A DNA stretch of 64,000 nucleotides from positions 2,470,001-2,534,000 of the forward strand of contig NZ_JAEKEL010000001.1 in assembly GCF_016651105.1 (NCBI RefSeq), in the 5' to 3' direction. Made by a program: the position numbers and the translations under genes. Below are positions 16,744 through 25,643 of the stretch, piece by piece; the stretch's first letter is position 1; each line of letters begins with the position of its first letter. This stretch comes from Pseudomonas sp. TH15. Lineage in GTDB: Bacteria > Pseudomonadota > Gammaproteobacteria > Pseudomonadales > Pseudomonadaceae. Under the pieces are notes generated by a model, which was not told where the DNA came from, did not search any database, and worked only from the letters and a program-made list of their open reading frames with translations.

Positions 16744-17895
16744 ATGTCATCTAATAAAACTCTCGCTTTGGCAGTGTGCTTCGCCATCACCGGTTGCGCA
16801 CAAACTCCGCAAAATGACGCCGCGGGCGACAGCCACTGGTGGCAGTTCGGTTCCTCCGACAAAGTGGCGACCAAGGATTCGGCGCCAGCCGCCAAGCCTG
16901 CTGCGACACCTGCCGCTGCTCCGGCTCCAGTGAAAGCGGCCGCCGCCGCGCCGGTTGCCAAGGCTGAAAGCGCCAGCCATTGGTACTGGCCGTTCGGTTC
17001 CGATGACGGTGCCGCCAAGCCTGCCGCCACGCCTGACGTAAAAGCTGAAGTCAAACCCCAAGCCACGCCTGCCGTTGTGGCCAAGGCCGATGCCGACACC
17101 GGTAGCAAGTGGTGGTGGCCGTTCGGCGGCAAAGACCAACCTACCGCCAAAGTCGTGCCGATGCCGGACCCGAAAGTCACCCAGGCCTGGCTTGATGACT
17201 ACGAACCGCGTCTGCGTGAAGCGATCAAGGACAGCAACCTGCAACTCGAACGCCGTGAAAACGTATTGGTCGTGATCGCGCCGATTGACAGCTCGTTCAA
17301 CCCGAAGCGTCCGGGCATGCTGCTGCCGGTAACCCTTGGCCCGTTCACTCGCGTGGCGAAGATTCTCGAAGTCGATCCGAAAACCGCCGTGCTGGTCCTC
17401 GGTCACAGTGATACTACGGGCGTCGCCACGGATAACGTGAAACTGAGCCAGGAGCGTGCGCAATCGGTTGCAGCGATCTTCCGCCTCAGTGGTTTGCAGC
17501 GTGATCGCCTGATGTTGCGTGGCATGGGCGGTGACGCACCGCGTGCCGCCAACGACAGCCAGGAAGGTCGAGCCATGAACCGTCGTGTGGAACTGCTGGT
17601 GACCCCGCAAAACACCATGGTAGCGTTGCTGAGCAAGTACAACATGCCAGCTCCGGCGCCGATGACCATGATCGCTGCTCAGACCGTCAAGCCTGTGGCC
17701 GCGCCAGTCACACCTGCACCTGCCGCGACGAAAGCTGCTGTGCCCGCCACGAAAAAGGCTTCAGCCAAGAAAGCGGCGGCCAAGGCTCCAGCGAAGAAGG
17801 CCCCGGCCAAGAAGGCTGCAACCCCAGCCAAGAAAACGGCCCCGGTCAAAGACGCGTCTGACGACGGCAAAGTCGCTGACGCCAGCAAAAAGTAA
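16744..17895 (+). CDS. OmpA-C lipoprotein with three WWxFG repeats and a histone-like tail
   Basis: A 383-residue protein. Lipobox AITGC (Cys18). Residues about 30-140 hold three repeats beginning HWWQFGSSD, HWYWPFGSDD and KWWWPFGGKD separated by Ala/Pro/Lys-rich linkers. Residues about 150-295 include the OmpA-C peptidoglycan-binding domain (VLGHSDTTGVATDN, RAMNRRVELLV). After about residue 320 comes an Ala/Lys/Pro tail (KKASAKKAAAKAPAKKAPAK) similar to AlgP/histone H1-like tails. The architecture fits an outer-membrane lipoprotein that crosses to peptidoglycan and carries a basic flexible end. Corresponds in position to PA1048. The ribosome site (GTGGAT) is weak. Confidence 0.85.
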   Translation: MSSNKTLALAVCFAITGCAQTPQNDAAGDSHWWQFGSSDKVATKDSAPAAKPAATPAAAPAPVKAAAAAPVAKAESASHWYWPFGSDDGAAKPAATPDVKAEVKPQATPAVVAKADADTGSKWWWPFGGKDQPTAKVVPMPDPKVTQAWLDDYEPRLREAIKDSNLQLERRENVLVVIAPIDSSFNPKRPGMLLPVTLGPFTRVAKILEVDPKTAVLVLGHSDTTGVATDNVKLSQERAQSVAAIFRLSGLQRDRLMLRGMGGDAPRAANDSQEGRAMNRRVELLVTPQNTMVALLSKYNMPAPAPMTMIAAQTVKPVAAPVTPAPAATKAAVPATKKASAKKAAAKAPAKKAPAKKAATPAKKTAPVKDASDDGKVADASKK

Positions 17896-17919
17896 TTCGT
17901 TAACCAGAAGGAATGCGCC

Positions 17920-18567
17920 ATGACCCAGGCCCTGGCTGATATGCGTCGCGACTACACCCGCGACGGCTTGACCGAGGCGCAAGCCCCGGCCGAGCCGTTC
18001 GCGCTGTTCCATCAGTGGTTCGCCGATGCGGTGAAAACCGAGCAGGTGCCGGTCGAGGCCAATGCAATGACCCTGGCCACCGTCGATCCGGACGGTCGAC
18101 CGCATTGCCGCATTTTGCTACTCAAGGGCCTGGATGCTCAGGGCTTTACCTTCTTCACTAACTACGAAAGCGCCAAGGGCGAGCAGTTGGCGGCGAACCC
18201 GTTCGCCGCCATGACGTTTTTCTGGCCGACCCTGGAGCGTCAGGTGCGCATAGAGGGCCGCGTGGTGAAGGTTACGCCGCAAGAGTCCGACGCCTACTAT
18301 CAGGTTCGGCCACTGGGCAGCCGCCTCGGTGCCTGGGCTTCGCCCCAGAGCCGCGTGATCGCCGGTCGTGGCGAGTTGGAAGACTTGCTCAAGGCTACCG
18401 AGCAGCGTTTCAGCGACACTCAACCTGACTGCCCGGAACATTGGGGCGGTTATCGTTTGCTACCCGAGCGCATCGAGTTCTGGCAAGGCCGTCCGAGCCG
18501 CCTGCACGATCGCCTCAACTACCGCTTACAGGGCGCTGACTGGATTCTTGAACGTCTGGCACCCTAA
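17920..18567 (+). CDS. pdxH: Pyridoxine/pyridoxamine 5'-phosphate oxidase
   Basis: The 215-residue FMN-dependent flavoprotein that oxidises PNP or PMP to pyridoxal 5'-phosphate, the last step of vitamin B6 synthesis and salvage. Signature segments are [33 protein letters not shown], and the C-terminal [18 protein letters not shown] followed by LNYR. Length is as expected. AGAAGGA lies 8 nt before the ATG. It starts 24 nt after the OmpA-like gene, so it may be partly read from that promoter. Confidence 0.97.
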   Translation: MTQALADMRRDYTRDGLTEAQAPAEPFALFHQWFADAVKTEQVPVEANAMTLATVDPDGRPHCRILLLKGLDAQGFTFFTNYESAKGEQLAANPFAAMTFFWPTLERQVRIEGRVVKVTPQESDAYYQVRPLGSRLGAWASPQSRVIAGRGELEDLLKATEQRFSDTQPDCPEHWGGYRLLPERIEFWQGRPSRLHDRLNYRLQGADWILERLAP

Positions 18568-18572
18568 GCACT

Positions 18573-18809
18573 CTATCGACCGGGATAGCCTGCTGCAGCG
18601 GCTTCAAGCCACTGCGGCAGGTCTCGACGCTTGATTCTCTGCGCTTGAGCGTTCGCCAGTTGCTGGAGCATGAAGGCTTTTTTCTGCTCGTCCTTCCCGG
18701 CCAAGGCTAACGCCAGATCGCGGTCCATCCAGCGTTTGATCCGTATGTACAGCCACCCGTGGAAGTACAAACCGGCCAGCGTCGTGACCACAATGATGAA
18801 ATAATCCAT
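18573..18809 (-). CDS. Small hypothetical membrane-anchored protein
   Basis: A 78-residue protein with one N-terminal membrane helix (YFIIVVTTLAGLYFHGWLYI) and a charged cytoplasmic part (RIKRWMDRDLALALAG, then KDEQKKAFMLQQLANAQAQR). It is convergent with pdxH, 5 nt from its stop. An equivalent lies next to pdxH in P. aeruginosa (PA1050 from memory). Function unknown. Confidence 0.8.
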   Translation of the reverse strand: MDYFIIVVTTLAGLYFHGWLYIRIKRWMDRDLALALAGKDEQKKAFMLQQLANAQAQRIKRRDLPQWLEAAAAGYPGR

Positions 18810-18975
18810 GAAAATCCTTGGCTCAACGGCGCAGTTTTAGTCATTTGACGCTACTGTGTTGTCAGTTCAGAGGCGCCTGTACCGGGCCTGAATGAAAACA
18901 ATTTTATCCGGGCGATGCCGTGACAGGCGTCAAGCTGCGGAGTTTAATGAATACCTGTCCTTTGGAGTTGATGCT

Positions 18976-19440
18976 ATGCGTAAGTCTGTTCTGCTGGTTG
19001 CTTCCTTTTCCACGATGGCGATGTTGCTCACCGGCTGCCAATCGAGCCTGACCGGTGACTCCTACTCCCGTGACGAAGCGCGTCGCGTGCAGACGATTCG
19101 TATGGGTACCATCGAATCCCTGCGCCCAGTGAAAATTGAAGGCACCAAGACCCCAATCGGCGGCGTAGCCGGTGCCGTGGTCGGTGGTGTTGGCGGCAGC
19201 GCCATCGGTGGCGGTCGCGGCAGCATCGTGGCAGCGGTAATCGGTGCCGTTGCTGGCGGTCTGGTCGGTTCGGCTGCTGAAGAAGGCCTGACCCGCACCC
19301 AAGGTGTGGAAATCACCGTTCGTGAAGACGACGGCAGCATGCGTGCCTACGTCCAGGAAGTTCAGCCAAACGAAGTGTTCCGTGTGGGTGAGCGCGTGCG
19401 CATCTCCACGGTTGGTGGGACTAGCCGCGTTTCGCACTAA
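18976..19440 (+). CDS. Glycine-zipper outer-membrane lipoprotein, SlyB/Pcp type
   Basis: A 154-residue lipoprotein (lipobox MLLTGC, Cys20). The middle carries the Gly-zipper 2TM motif (GGVAGAVVGGVGGSAIGGGR, then VIGAVAGGLVGSAAEEG) flanked by a conserved head (VQTIRMGTIESLRPV) and a beta-rich tail (GVEITVREDDGSMRAYVQE). This is the SlyB/PcP/PA1053 family; SlyB forms rings around outer-membrane proteins under PhoPQ stress in enterobacteria. The ATG at 18976 has GGAG at 9 nt; a longer in-frame version lacks one. A terminator follows. Confidence 0.88.
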   Translation: MRKSVLLVASFSTMAMLLTGCQSSLTGDSYSRDEARRVQTIRMGTIESLRPVKIEGTKTPIGGVAGAVVGGVGGSAIGGGRGSIVAAVIGAVAGGLVGSAAEEGLTRTQGVEITVREDDGSMRAYVQEVQPNEVFRVGERVRISTVGGTSRVSH

Positions 19441-19461
19441 GCGGGAGCGAGTAACAAGACG

Positions 19462-19498
19462 AAACCCCGATCAGGTGACTGGTCGGGGTTTGTTTTTT
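19462..19498 (+). terminator. Intrinsic terminator of the SlyB-like gene
   Basis: AAACCCCGA (19462-19470) pairs with TCGGGGTTT (19483-19491), followed by T6. Good GC stem and U tract. Confidence 0.9.
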
Positions 19499-19515
19499 GC
19501 TTTCAGCTCGTTGAG

Positions 19516-19767
19516 TCAGTAATCGAAACAGGTTCCCATGAAGTAATCCAAGCCTTTCGGGAAGCTCTCGTTGAGAAGAGATTCCAGAGCAGCTATTTGA
19601 TCCGTGCTCAATAACAACTCGCCAGGCTCCAGTTCACTCACAGGTTTGGACTCAATGAGTTGTGCGACTTTCTCATTCATCTCGTTACCGGTGATGTACC
19701 GCTCGAATTGCAAGGAGTCGTCCTGAACTTCATCAGGAAAAAATCCGGTGATCGAAAGGTAGCGCAT
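19516..19767 (-). CDS. Putative bacteriocin immunity protein
   Basis: An 83-residue acidic protein from the ATG at 19767 (a TTG at 19806 would add 13 residues). No membrane segment and no family I can name. It contains FPDEVQDDSLQFERYITGNE and PVSELEPGELLLSTDQIAAL. It begins about 26 nt after the end of the pyocin remnant on the same strand and is richer in A and T than its neighbours, the usual position, size and composition of an immunity gene for a colicin-like toxin. The function is inferred from this context only. Confidence 0.55.
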   Translation of the reverse strand: MRYLSITGFFPDEVQDDSLQFERYITGNEMNEKVAQLIESKPVSELEPGELLLSTDQIAALESLLNESFPKGLDYFMGTCFDY

Positions 19768-19792
19768 ACGGTTAATCAGCCTTTTTTCGCTA

Positions 19793-20379
19793 TTAGCTGT
19801 AGTCAAACGAAATTTGATAGTCGTTGGTACTCAGGGTGATTTGATGTTGAAAGTTCGGCTGAATGATAGCAACCCACTTTTCGGTAACATTGAAGCTCCC
19901 ATTACCAGACCCACCAATGGCGTAATCACTGCGGTGGATACAATTGCGGGCAGCGCTTCGAAAGCCGAACCCGCCAACGCAAAACTGCCAAATCCTGGAG
20001 GGATGGCCGTTGCACCGATTTTCTAGAGATGCACTGCGCCGCGTTCATCGGCTTCGCGAGCACCGAGCCAGGCGACTTCCCCGTAATCCTTGAGGCTGTC
20101 GGTCGGCACCATTCCCGAAGGGTTGGAATAATCGATGATCGCGTCCGGCAAGTTGCAGGATTTGGCGAAGACGCAGCCGGCCCGAACGGTTTCGTCCTTT
20201 GACGAGACGACCGTAAGACTGCGTTCGAAGGCGTCTTGCCTGGCAAGCATGGCGTCGTAGGCGCTTTGCCTGGCGTCCCGCGCGGCCAGCTCGGCGGCAG
20301 TCATGAAGCGATGGGTGACGTGATGGCCGTCACCCGACGGTGAATTTTTAACCCGGGGAATGTCCTTGTTGCCAGCCAC
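19793..20379 (-). pseudogene. S-type pyocin (colicin-like bacteriocin) remnant
   Basis: The GTG at 20379 (AAGGA 6 nt before) starts 118 residues typical of the S-type pyocin N-terminal region: DIPRVKNSPSGDGHHVTHRF, then ARDARQSAYDAMLARQDAFE and RAGCVFAKSCNLPDAIID. TAG at 20025-20023 stops it, but the same frame goes on as KIGATAIPPGFGSFALAGSA and a hydrophobic stretch, the expected next part of the family, so Lys to TAG is likely. About 60 codons later another frame ends as GGSGNGSFNVTEKW...STNDYQISFDYS just before the immunity-like gene and looks like the tail of a killing domain. The middle (several hundred residues in intact pyocins) is missing. Nonsense mutation plus internal deletion and frameshift. 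Confidence 0.7.
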
Positions 20380-20499
20380 TGATTATCCTTTCATTCGTCC
20401 ATCGGCAGCCCCCTTAAAGGGACTGCACGACGTTAACGAACGTGGCTAACCGTGGCTGTAGGACGAGTCTTCAATGTCCTGAGGAGTATTCTCTGTTTC

Positions 20500-21687
20500 T
20501 CAGGATTGCAGCGCGGCACTCTTTCGACTCGCCGCCGCCGTCACCGCATAACCGATCAACGCAGCCAGAATCGAACCGGTCAGAATCCCCATCCGGTCCA
20601 TCCCAGCGTATTCACTGGCGCCCGGCACAAACGCCAGGGAACCGACAAACAGGCTCATGGTGAAACCAATCCCGCAGAGGATCGCCACACCCAACACCTG
20701 GCCCCAGTTGGCGCCTTGGGGCAGGGAGGCGATGCCGATTTTCACCGACAGCCAGGTCAGGCCGAACACGCCGACGGTCTTGCCCAGCAGCAGGCCGGCG
20801 GCGATGCCCATCGGTACATGGTGGGTGAAGCTTTCCACGGTCACGCCACTGAGGGACAGGCCGGCATTGGCAAAGGCAAACAGCGGCAGAATGCCGTAGG
20901 CCACCCACGGATGCAGGGCGTGCTCCAGCGTCATCAACGGTGAAGGCTCGGCGTTTTTGGTGCGCAGTGGAATGCAGAAGGCCAGGGTTACGCCGGCCAG
21001 TGTCGCGTGGACACCACTCTTGAGCACGCAGACCCACAGGATCAGACCAATGAGCATGTACGGCCCGAGCTTGACCACGCCGAGCCGGTTCATCGCGATC
21101 AGCGCGACGATACAGGCGCCGGCCAGTGCCAGGGACAGGGTCGACAGCGTGCCGGAATAGAAGATCGCGATGACGATGATCGCACCCAGGTCGTCAATGA
21201 TCGCCAGGGTCATGAGGAACAACTTCAGCGACACCGGCACGCGCTTGCCCAGCAGGGCGAGTACGCCAAGGGCGAAGGCAATGTCAGTAGCCATCGGAAT
21301 CGCCCAGCCACCCAACGCCACCGGGTCGTCGCGGTTGAGGAACCAGTAGACCAATGCTGGCACGACCATGCCGCCAATCGCCGCCGCGCCGGGCAGAACG
21401 ATCTGCGACGGTTTCGACAGTTGGCCGTCGAGGACTTCGCGCTTCACTTCCAGGCCGATCAGCAGGAAGAACATCGCCATCAGGCCGTCATTGATCCACA
21501 GCAGCAAAGGCTTGGCGATTTTCAGCGCGCCGATCTGGGCCACCACGGGGGTGTCCAGCAGGCCGTTATAGAGCCACGACAGCGACGAGTTGTTGATGAT
21601 TAAAGCCAGGGCTGCAGCGGCGATCAGTAACAGACCGCTGGCAGCTTCCAACTGAAAGAAACGCGTGAAAGTGCTACGCAGAGGCAA
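20500..21687 (-). CDS. nhaA: Na+/H+ antiporter NhaA
   Basis: A 395-residue inner-membrane antiporter with about 12 hydrophobic helices. The ion-binding pair is in [14 protein letters not shown], and the assembly helix Asp is in [17 protein letters not shown]. It exports sodium in exchange for protons and helps in alkaline or saline conditions. The start is a TTG at 21687 with GGAGAG 5 nt upstream; the nearby ATG at 21700 is out of frame. The gene runs toward the pyocin remnant with 120 bp between them. Confidence 0.95.
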   Translation of the reverse strand: MPLRSTFTRFFQLEAASGLLLIAAAALALIINNSSLSWLYNGLLDTPVVAQIGALKIAKPLLLWINDGLMAMFFLLIGLEVKREVLDGQLSKPSQIVLPGAAAIGGMVVPALVYWFLNRDDPVALGGWAIPMATDIAFALGVLALLGKRVPVSLKLFLMTLAIIDDLGAIIVIAIFYSGTLSTLSLALAGACIVALIAMNRLGVVKLGPYMLIGLILWVCVLKSGVHATLAGVTLAFCIPLRTKNAEPSPLMTLEHALHPWVAYGILPLFAFANAGLSLSGVTVESFTHHVPMGIAAGLLLGKTVGVFGLTWLSVKIGIASLPQGANWGQVLGVAILCGIGFTMSLFVGSLAFVPGASEYAGMDRMGILTGSILAALIGYAVTAAASRKSAALQS

Positions 21688-21739
21688 GGTCGCTCTCCAT
21701 CGATAAATTCAAAAGGTGGCACACCCTAACCCGTACCGT

Positions 21740-21787
21740 TAGTTGTTAAAACAAAAGTTATATTCTTTTTTGTTATATGTCGTTACA
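21740..21787. promoter_or_regulatory. AT-rich divergent promoter region
   Basis: Between nhaA and the PLP enzyme lies AGTTGTTAAAACAAAAGTTA, followed by TATTCTTTTTTGTTATATG. It is the only strongly AT-rich part of the 250-bp gap and probably holds the promoter of one or both genes. Its T-rich style reminds me of CysB-bound sites in Pseudomonas; that is speculation. Confidence 0.35.
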
Positions 21788-21937
21788 GCGCAAGCGGTGG
21801 GCACGATCCTGAGCCTAGCAGTTGTCCGGCGTATTGGACCTCAGCTGTATCTGTGCGTGATGCAGGAATTTTCCTAAGCTTGTGGGCTGAGCCTTGAAAC
21901 AAGGCCGACTCTTGCCTGATTCAACGAGATCACCACC

Positions 21938-23032
21938 ATGAGCGACAATCGACAGTGGGCCCGCGAAGCCATCCGGATCATCGAAGCTGACTTCCAGCGC
22001 AGCGCCGACACCCACCTGATCCCCTTGCCGCTGCCGGGCTTGCCGGGCATCGAGTTGTACTTCAAGGATGAGTCCAGCCACCCCACCGGCAGCCTGAAAC
22101 ATCGGCTGGCCCGTTCGCTGTTCCTCTATGCGCTGTGTAACGGCTGGCTCAAGCCCGGCGCGCCGGTGATCGAGGCGTCCAGCGGTTCGACGGCGATTTC
22201 CGAGGCGTATTTCGCTCGTTTGCTCGGTTTGCCGTTTATTGCGGTGATGCCGGCGACCACCTCCAAAGAGAAGATCGCGCAGATTGCTTTTTACGGCGGC
22301 AAGAGCCATCTGGTGGACGATCCGACTCAGATCTACGCCGAATCCGAGCGCCTGGCGCGCGAAAACGATGGCCACTTCATTGACCAGTTCACCTACGCCG
22401 AACGTGCGACCGACTGGCGGGCGAACAACAACATCGCCGAATCGATTTTTCAGCAGATGCGCTTCGAGCAGCACCCGGAGCCGAGCTGGCTGATTTCCAG
22501 CCCTGGCACCGGCGGCACCACTGCAACCCTGGGCCGTTACGTGCGTTATCGTCAGCATTGCACTCGAGTCCTGTGCGCCGATGCCGAGCGCTCGGTGTTC
22601 TTTGATTACTACCTGACCGGCGACGCCAGTCTGCGCCTGGACTGCGGTTCGCGGATTGAAGGGATTGGTCGGCCACGGGTGGAAGCGTCGTTCCTGCCCA
22701 AAGTGATCGATGCGATGGTCAAGGTGCCGGACGCGCTGTCCCTGGCAGCCATGCATTACCTGGCGCAGCGCTTGGGCCGGCGAGTGGGCGGGTCGAGCGG
22801 GACCAACCTGATCGGCGCCTTGATGGCGGCCCAGCAGATGGTTGCGGCGGGGGAGTCGGGGTCGATCGTGGCGATTCTGTGCGACGGCGGCGAACGCTAC
22901 GCCACCACCTATTACGATCAGGATTGGCTCAAGGGCCAAGGGTATGAACTGAGTGGCTTGATCGATGCGGTGGCGGCGAGTGTCGAGCGCGGCGAGCCGC
23001 TGCCGGCCAGCGTGCTGCGCGCCAATATCTGA
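21938..23032 (+). CDS. PLP-dependent cysteine synthase-family protein
   Basis: A 364-residue fold-type II PLP enzyme. Lys54 in [10 protein letters not shown] should carry [18 protein letters not shown] is the substrate loop and [15 protein letters not shown] the phosphate-binding glycine loop. It is more distant than CysK or CysM from the O-acetylserine sulfhydrylases: it lacks the usual TSGNTG loop and has a longer C terminus. A lyase or desulfhydrase acting on a cysteine-like substrate is likely, but the reaction cannot be set from sequence. The AT-rich promoter upstream would suit sulfur control. The ATG at 21938 is preceded by a weak GAG-type site. Confidence 0.8.
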   Translation: MSDNRQWAREAIRIIEADFQRSADTHLIPLPLPGLPGIELYFKDESSHPTGSLKHRLARSLFLYALCNGWLKPGAPVIEASSGSTAISEAYFARLLGLPFIAVMPATTSKEKIAQIAFYGGKSHLVDDPTQIYAESERLARENDGHFIDQFTYAERATDWRANNNIAESIFQQMRFEQHPEPSWLISSPGTGGTTATLGRYVRYRQHCTRVLCADAERSVFFDYYLTGDASLRLDCGSRIEGIGRPRVEASFLPKVIDAMVKVPDALSLAAMHYLAQRLGRRVGGSSGTNLIGALMAAQQMVAAGESGSIVAILCDGGERYATTYYDQDWLKGQGYELSGLIDAVAASVERGEPLPASVLRANI

Positions 23033-23040
23033 CACAGCCC

Positions 23041-23137
23041 TTGTAGGAGCAAGGCTTGCCCGCGGAGACGGATTCAGATTCAACATTAAGCTGGCTGATC
23101 TGTCGCCTTCGCGGGCAAGCCTTGCTCCTACAGGGGG
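23041..23137. repeat. REP pair
   Basis: TGTAGGAGCAAGGCTTGCCC near 23042 and its reverse complement GGGCAAGCCTTGCTCCTACA near 23115-23134 flank a spacer of about 50 bp between convergent genes. Confidence 0.85.
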
Positions 23138-23146
23138 TGGCGCCAG

Positions 23147-24760
23147 TCAGTCAGTAAGGCCGAGGATGTCGCGAGCCACGGCTTCGGCAATCCGAATCCC
23201 GTCAACACCCGCCGACAAAATCCCGCCCGCATAACCCGCGCCTTCACCGGCCGGGAACAAGCCTTTGATGTTCAAGCTCTGCATCGACTCGTTGCGGGTA
23301 ATCCGCAACGGCGACGAAGTGCGCGTCTCGATACCGGTCAACACCGCGTCGTGCAGTGAATATCCGCGAATCTGCTTCTCGAACGCTGGCAATGCTTCAC
23401 GAATGGCTTCGATGGCAAACGCCGGCAAGGCCAAGGCCAGATCACCGAAGGCAACGCCTGGTTTGTAGGACGGTTCGACGCTGCCCACCTCGGTGGACGG
23501 TTTGCCGGCAATGAAGTCCCCGACCAGTTGCGCCGGGGCTTCGTAGTTGCTGCCACCGAGCACAAAGGCGTGGGATTCCAGGCGTTCCTGTAGCTCGATG
23601 CCGGCCAGCGGGCCGCCCGGGTAATCGACTTCCGGGGTGATCCCGACGACGATCCCGGAGTTGGCGTTGCGCTCGTTACGCGAGTATTGGCTCATGCCGT
23701 TGGTGACTACGCGACCCGGCTCGGACGTCGCCGCTACCACGGTGCCTCCCGGGCACATGCAGAAGCTGTAGACCGAACGACCGTTCTTGGCGTGGTGCAC
23801 CAGTTTGTAGTCGGCAGCGCCGAGTTTCGGGTGGCCGGCGTATTTTCCCAGGCGCGCGCGGTCGATCAGCGACTGTGGATGCTCGATGCGGAAACCCACC
23901 GAGAACGGCTTGGCTTCCATGAACACGCCACGGCCGTGGAGCATGCGGAAGGTGTCGCGGGCACTGTGGCCGAGGGCCAGAATCACGTGTTTCGAATGGA
24001 TCTGCTCACCGCCATTGAGCTCGACGCCGACCAGTTGGCCGTCCTCGATCAATACATCGGTGACCCGCTGCTGGAAGCGTACTTCGCCGCCCAATGCGCG
24101 GATCTGCTCGCGCATGTTTTCCACCACGCCGGTCAGACGGAACGTACCGATATGCGGTTTGCTGACGTAGAGGATTTCTTCCGGCGCGCCGGCTTTTACG
24201 AATTCATGCAGGACTTTGCGACCGATGAACTTCGGGTCCTTGATCTGGCTGTAGAGCTTGCCGTCGGAGAACGTCCCAGCGCCACCTTCACCAAACTGCA
24301 CGTTGGATTCAGGGTCGAGCACGCCTTTACGCCACAGGCCCCACGTGTCCTTGGTGCGCTGACGCACTTCGGTGCCGCGCTCGAGGATGATCGGCTTGAA
24401 GCCCATCTGCGCCAGCAGCAGCCCGGCGAAGATCCCGCACGGGCCAAAACCGACGACGATCGGGCGTTGCGCAAGATCGGCCGGTGCCTGGCCGACCACT
24501 TTGTAACTGACATCCGGCGCCACGTTGACGTTACGGTCATCGGCGAACTTGTGCAGCAGCGCCGCCTCATCCTTGGCGGTGAGGTCGATGGTGTAGATGA
24601 AGCACAGTTCGGAGGATTTTTTGCGCGCATCGTAGCTGCGCTTGAACAAGGTGAAATCGAGCAGGTCATCACTGGCGATGCCCAGGCGCTGCACGATGGC
24701 AGGGCGCAGGTCTTCTTCGGGATGGTCGATCGGCAGCTTGAGTTCGGTGATTCGTAACAT
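23147..24760 (-). CDS. Uncharacterised FAD-dependent dehydrogenase (COG2509 type)
   Basis: A 537-residue flavoprotein. An N-terminal ferredoxin-like domain (residues 1-95: LRITELKLPIDHPEEDL) precedes the FAD-binding Rossmann motif (VVGFGPCGIFAGLLLAQMG), the NVQFGEGGAGTFSDGKLYSQ segment and the C-terminal GLFPAGEGAGYAGGILSAGVDG FAD-ribityl site. Cys residues occur in the first FAD motif (GPCG) and in FCMCPGGTV. The family is widespread and of unknown substrate. The ATG at 24760 directly gives the conserved N terminus. It stands alone between REP elements. Confidence 0.88.
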   Translation of the reverse strand: MLRITELKLPIDHPEEDLRPAIVQRLGIASDDLLDFTLFKRSYDARKKSSELCFIYTIDLTAKDEAALLHKFADDRNVNVAPDVSYKVVGQAPADLAQRPIVVGFGPCGIFAGLLLAQMGFKPIILERGTEVRQRTKDTWGLWRKGVLDPESNVQFGEGGAGTFSDGKLYSQIKDPKFIGRKVLHEFVKAGAPEEILYVSKPHIGTFRLTGVVENMREQIRALGGEVRFQQRVTDVLIEDGQLVGVELNGGEQIHSKHVILALGHSARDTFRMLHGRGVFMEAKPFSVGFRIEHPQSLIDRARLGKYAGHPKLGAADYKLVHHAKNGRSVYSFCMCPGGTVVAATSEPGRVVTNGMSQYSRNERNANSGIVVGITPEVDYPGGPLAGIELQERLESHAFVLGGSNYEAPAQLVGDFIAGKPSTEVGSVEPSYKPGVAFGDLALALPAFAIEAIREALPAFEKQIRGYSLHDAVLTGIETRTSSPLRITRNESMQSLNIKGLFPAGEGAGYAGGILSAGVDGIRIAEAVARDILGLTD

Positions 24761-24854
24761 GACAGGATCCGGTTCGCGGGGCGCACAACTGCGCCAAGGC
24801 GTTTGAAGGCGGCGATTATAAGCCCCAAACGCCGGTCTCGTGAGGCAAAAACGA

Positions 24855-25508
24855 TCAGTCGTTGCGCGAGCCGCCGAAATACCCGCAGCCGCGCTGCACC
24901 TGGCCGTCGATCCGCAGTTCAGAACTCATGTGCTGGACACTGCCGGTGCTGCTGTCGACGCAGCGTTTGGGCGCAACCCACAGTTCAATGTGCTTGCCGT
25001 TGGCTTCGCTGCTGAGGTTGAAACGACCATCGCCCAGTTGCTCCTCAACATACGGCACCGCCAATGGAGGTTCGCCGGCGCGGTCGATAACCATGCCTTT
25101 GCCGCTGACTTTGACGTTCCACTCTGGTCCGTGACCGGCGGCCCGCAGTATCAGCAGTTTGAAGTTGGGATCGTCGCACGCTGTGCCCGAGCGCTCGACG
25201 CGGTACAGCTGCTCCAGGTCGAGACGGCTGCCATCGATCCGGCCACGCACATCGGCGAACAGCTTGCCCTGATCATCGGCCAGGGTCGCGGCTTCTTGCA
25301 GGATGCTGGTGCCACCGGTGTCGTTGACCACAAAGCTGCGCGATTCATTGCATGGCTGAAACACCAGTTTGCCGTCGGCCGCCGTCAACTGACCCTGCAT
25401 ACGGGTTTGCCCGACGTGAGAGGCGCTTTGCCGTGGACCATCAAACAACTGGCACGCGGCGAACAATGGAAGCAGGGCAACGAGGACGAGGGAACGGGCA
25501 ACACGCAT
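24855..25508 (-). CDS. COG3650-type lipoprotein
   Basis: A 217-residue lipoprotein: signal VLVALLPLFAAC with the lipid Cys about residue 19. Two beta-rich domains follow, the first with VFQPCNESRSFVV and the second with MVIDRAGEPPLAVPYVEEQL and CGYFGG near the end. Several Cys could form disulfides in the periplasm. I recall the family as COG3650 (predicted membrane or lipoprotein, function unknown). The ATG at 25508 has GGAG 8 nt upstream, so a six-residue longer start was not used. Confidence 0.75.
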   Translation of the reverse strand: MRVARSLVLVALLPLFAACQLFDGPRQSASHVGQTRMQGQLTAADGKLVFQPCNESRSFVVNDTGGTSILQEAATLADDQGKLFADVRGRIDGSRLDLEQLYRVERSGTACDDPNFKLLILRAAGHGPEWNVKVSGKGMVIDRAGEPPLAVPYVEEQLGDGRFNLSSEANGKHIELWVAPKRCVDSSTGSVQHMSSELRIDGQVQRGCGYFGGSRND

Positions 25509-25558
25509 CTTTGGTTCTCCAGACAAGTGCCGCCACGTTACGCAGCCTGTCAGTCAAA

Positions 25559-25643
25559 TGCAAAGATCGCAGCCTGCGGCAGCGCCTACATGGAAACGCA
25601 TTTCCCCGTGTAGGCGCTGCCGCAGGCTGCGATCTCTTGATCT
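25559..25643. repeat. Long inverted repeat of the GCAGCCTGCGGCAGCG class
   Basis: AAAGATCGCAGCCTGCGGCA and GCGCCTACA (25561-25590) are matched by TGTAGGCGCTGCCGCAGGCT and GCGATCT (25610-25637). It reaches the stop of the SDR gene. Confidence 0.85.

Noticed and set aside
19814..20026. 70-codon plus-strand gene between the immunity-like gene and the pyocin
   Set aside because: It is antisense to the pyocin remnant and has no ribosome site or family.
20380..20499. LexA/P-box control of the pyocin
   Set aside because: I looked for CTGT-N8-ACAG and repeated P-box motifs upstream of 20379 and found none convincing.
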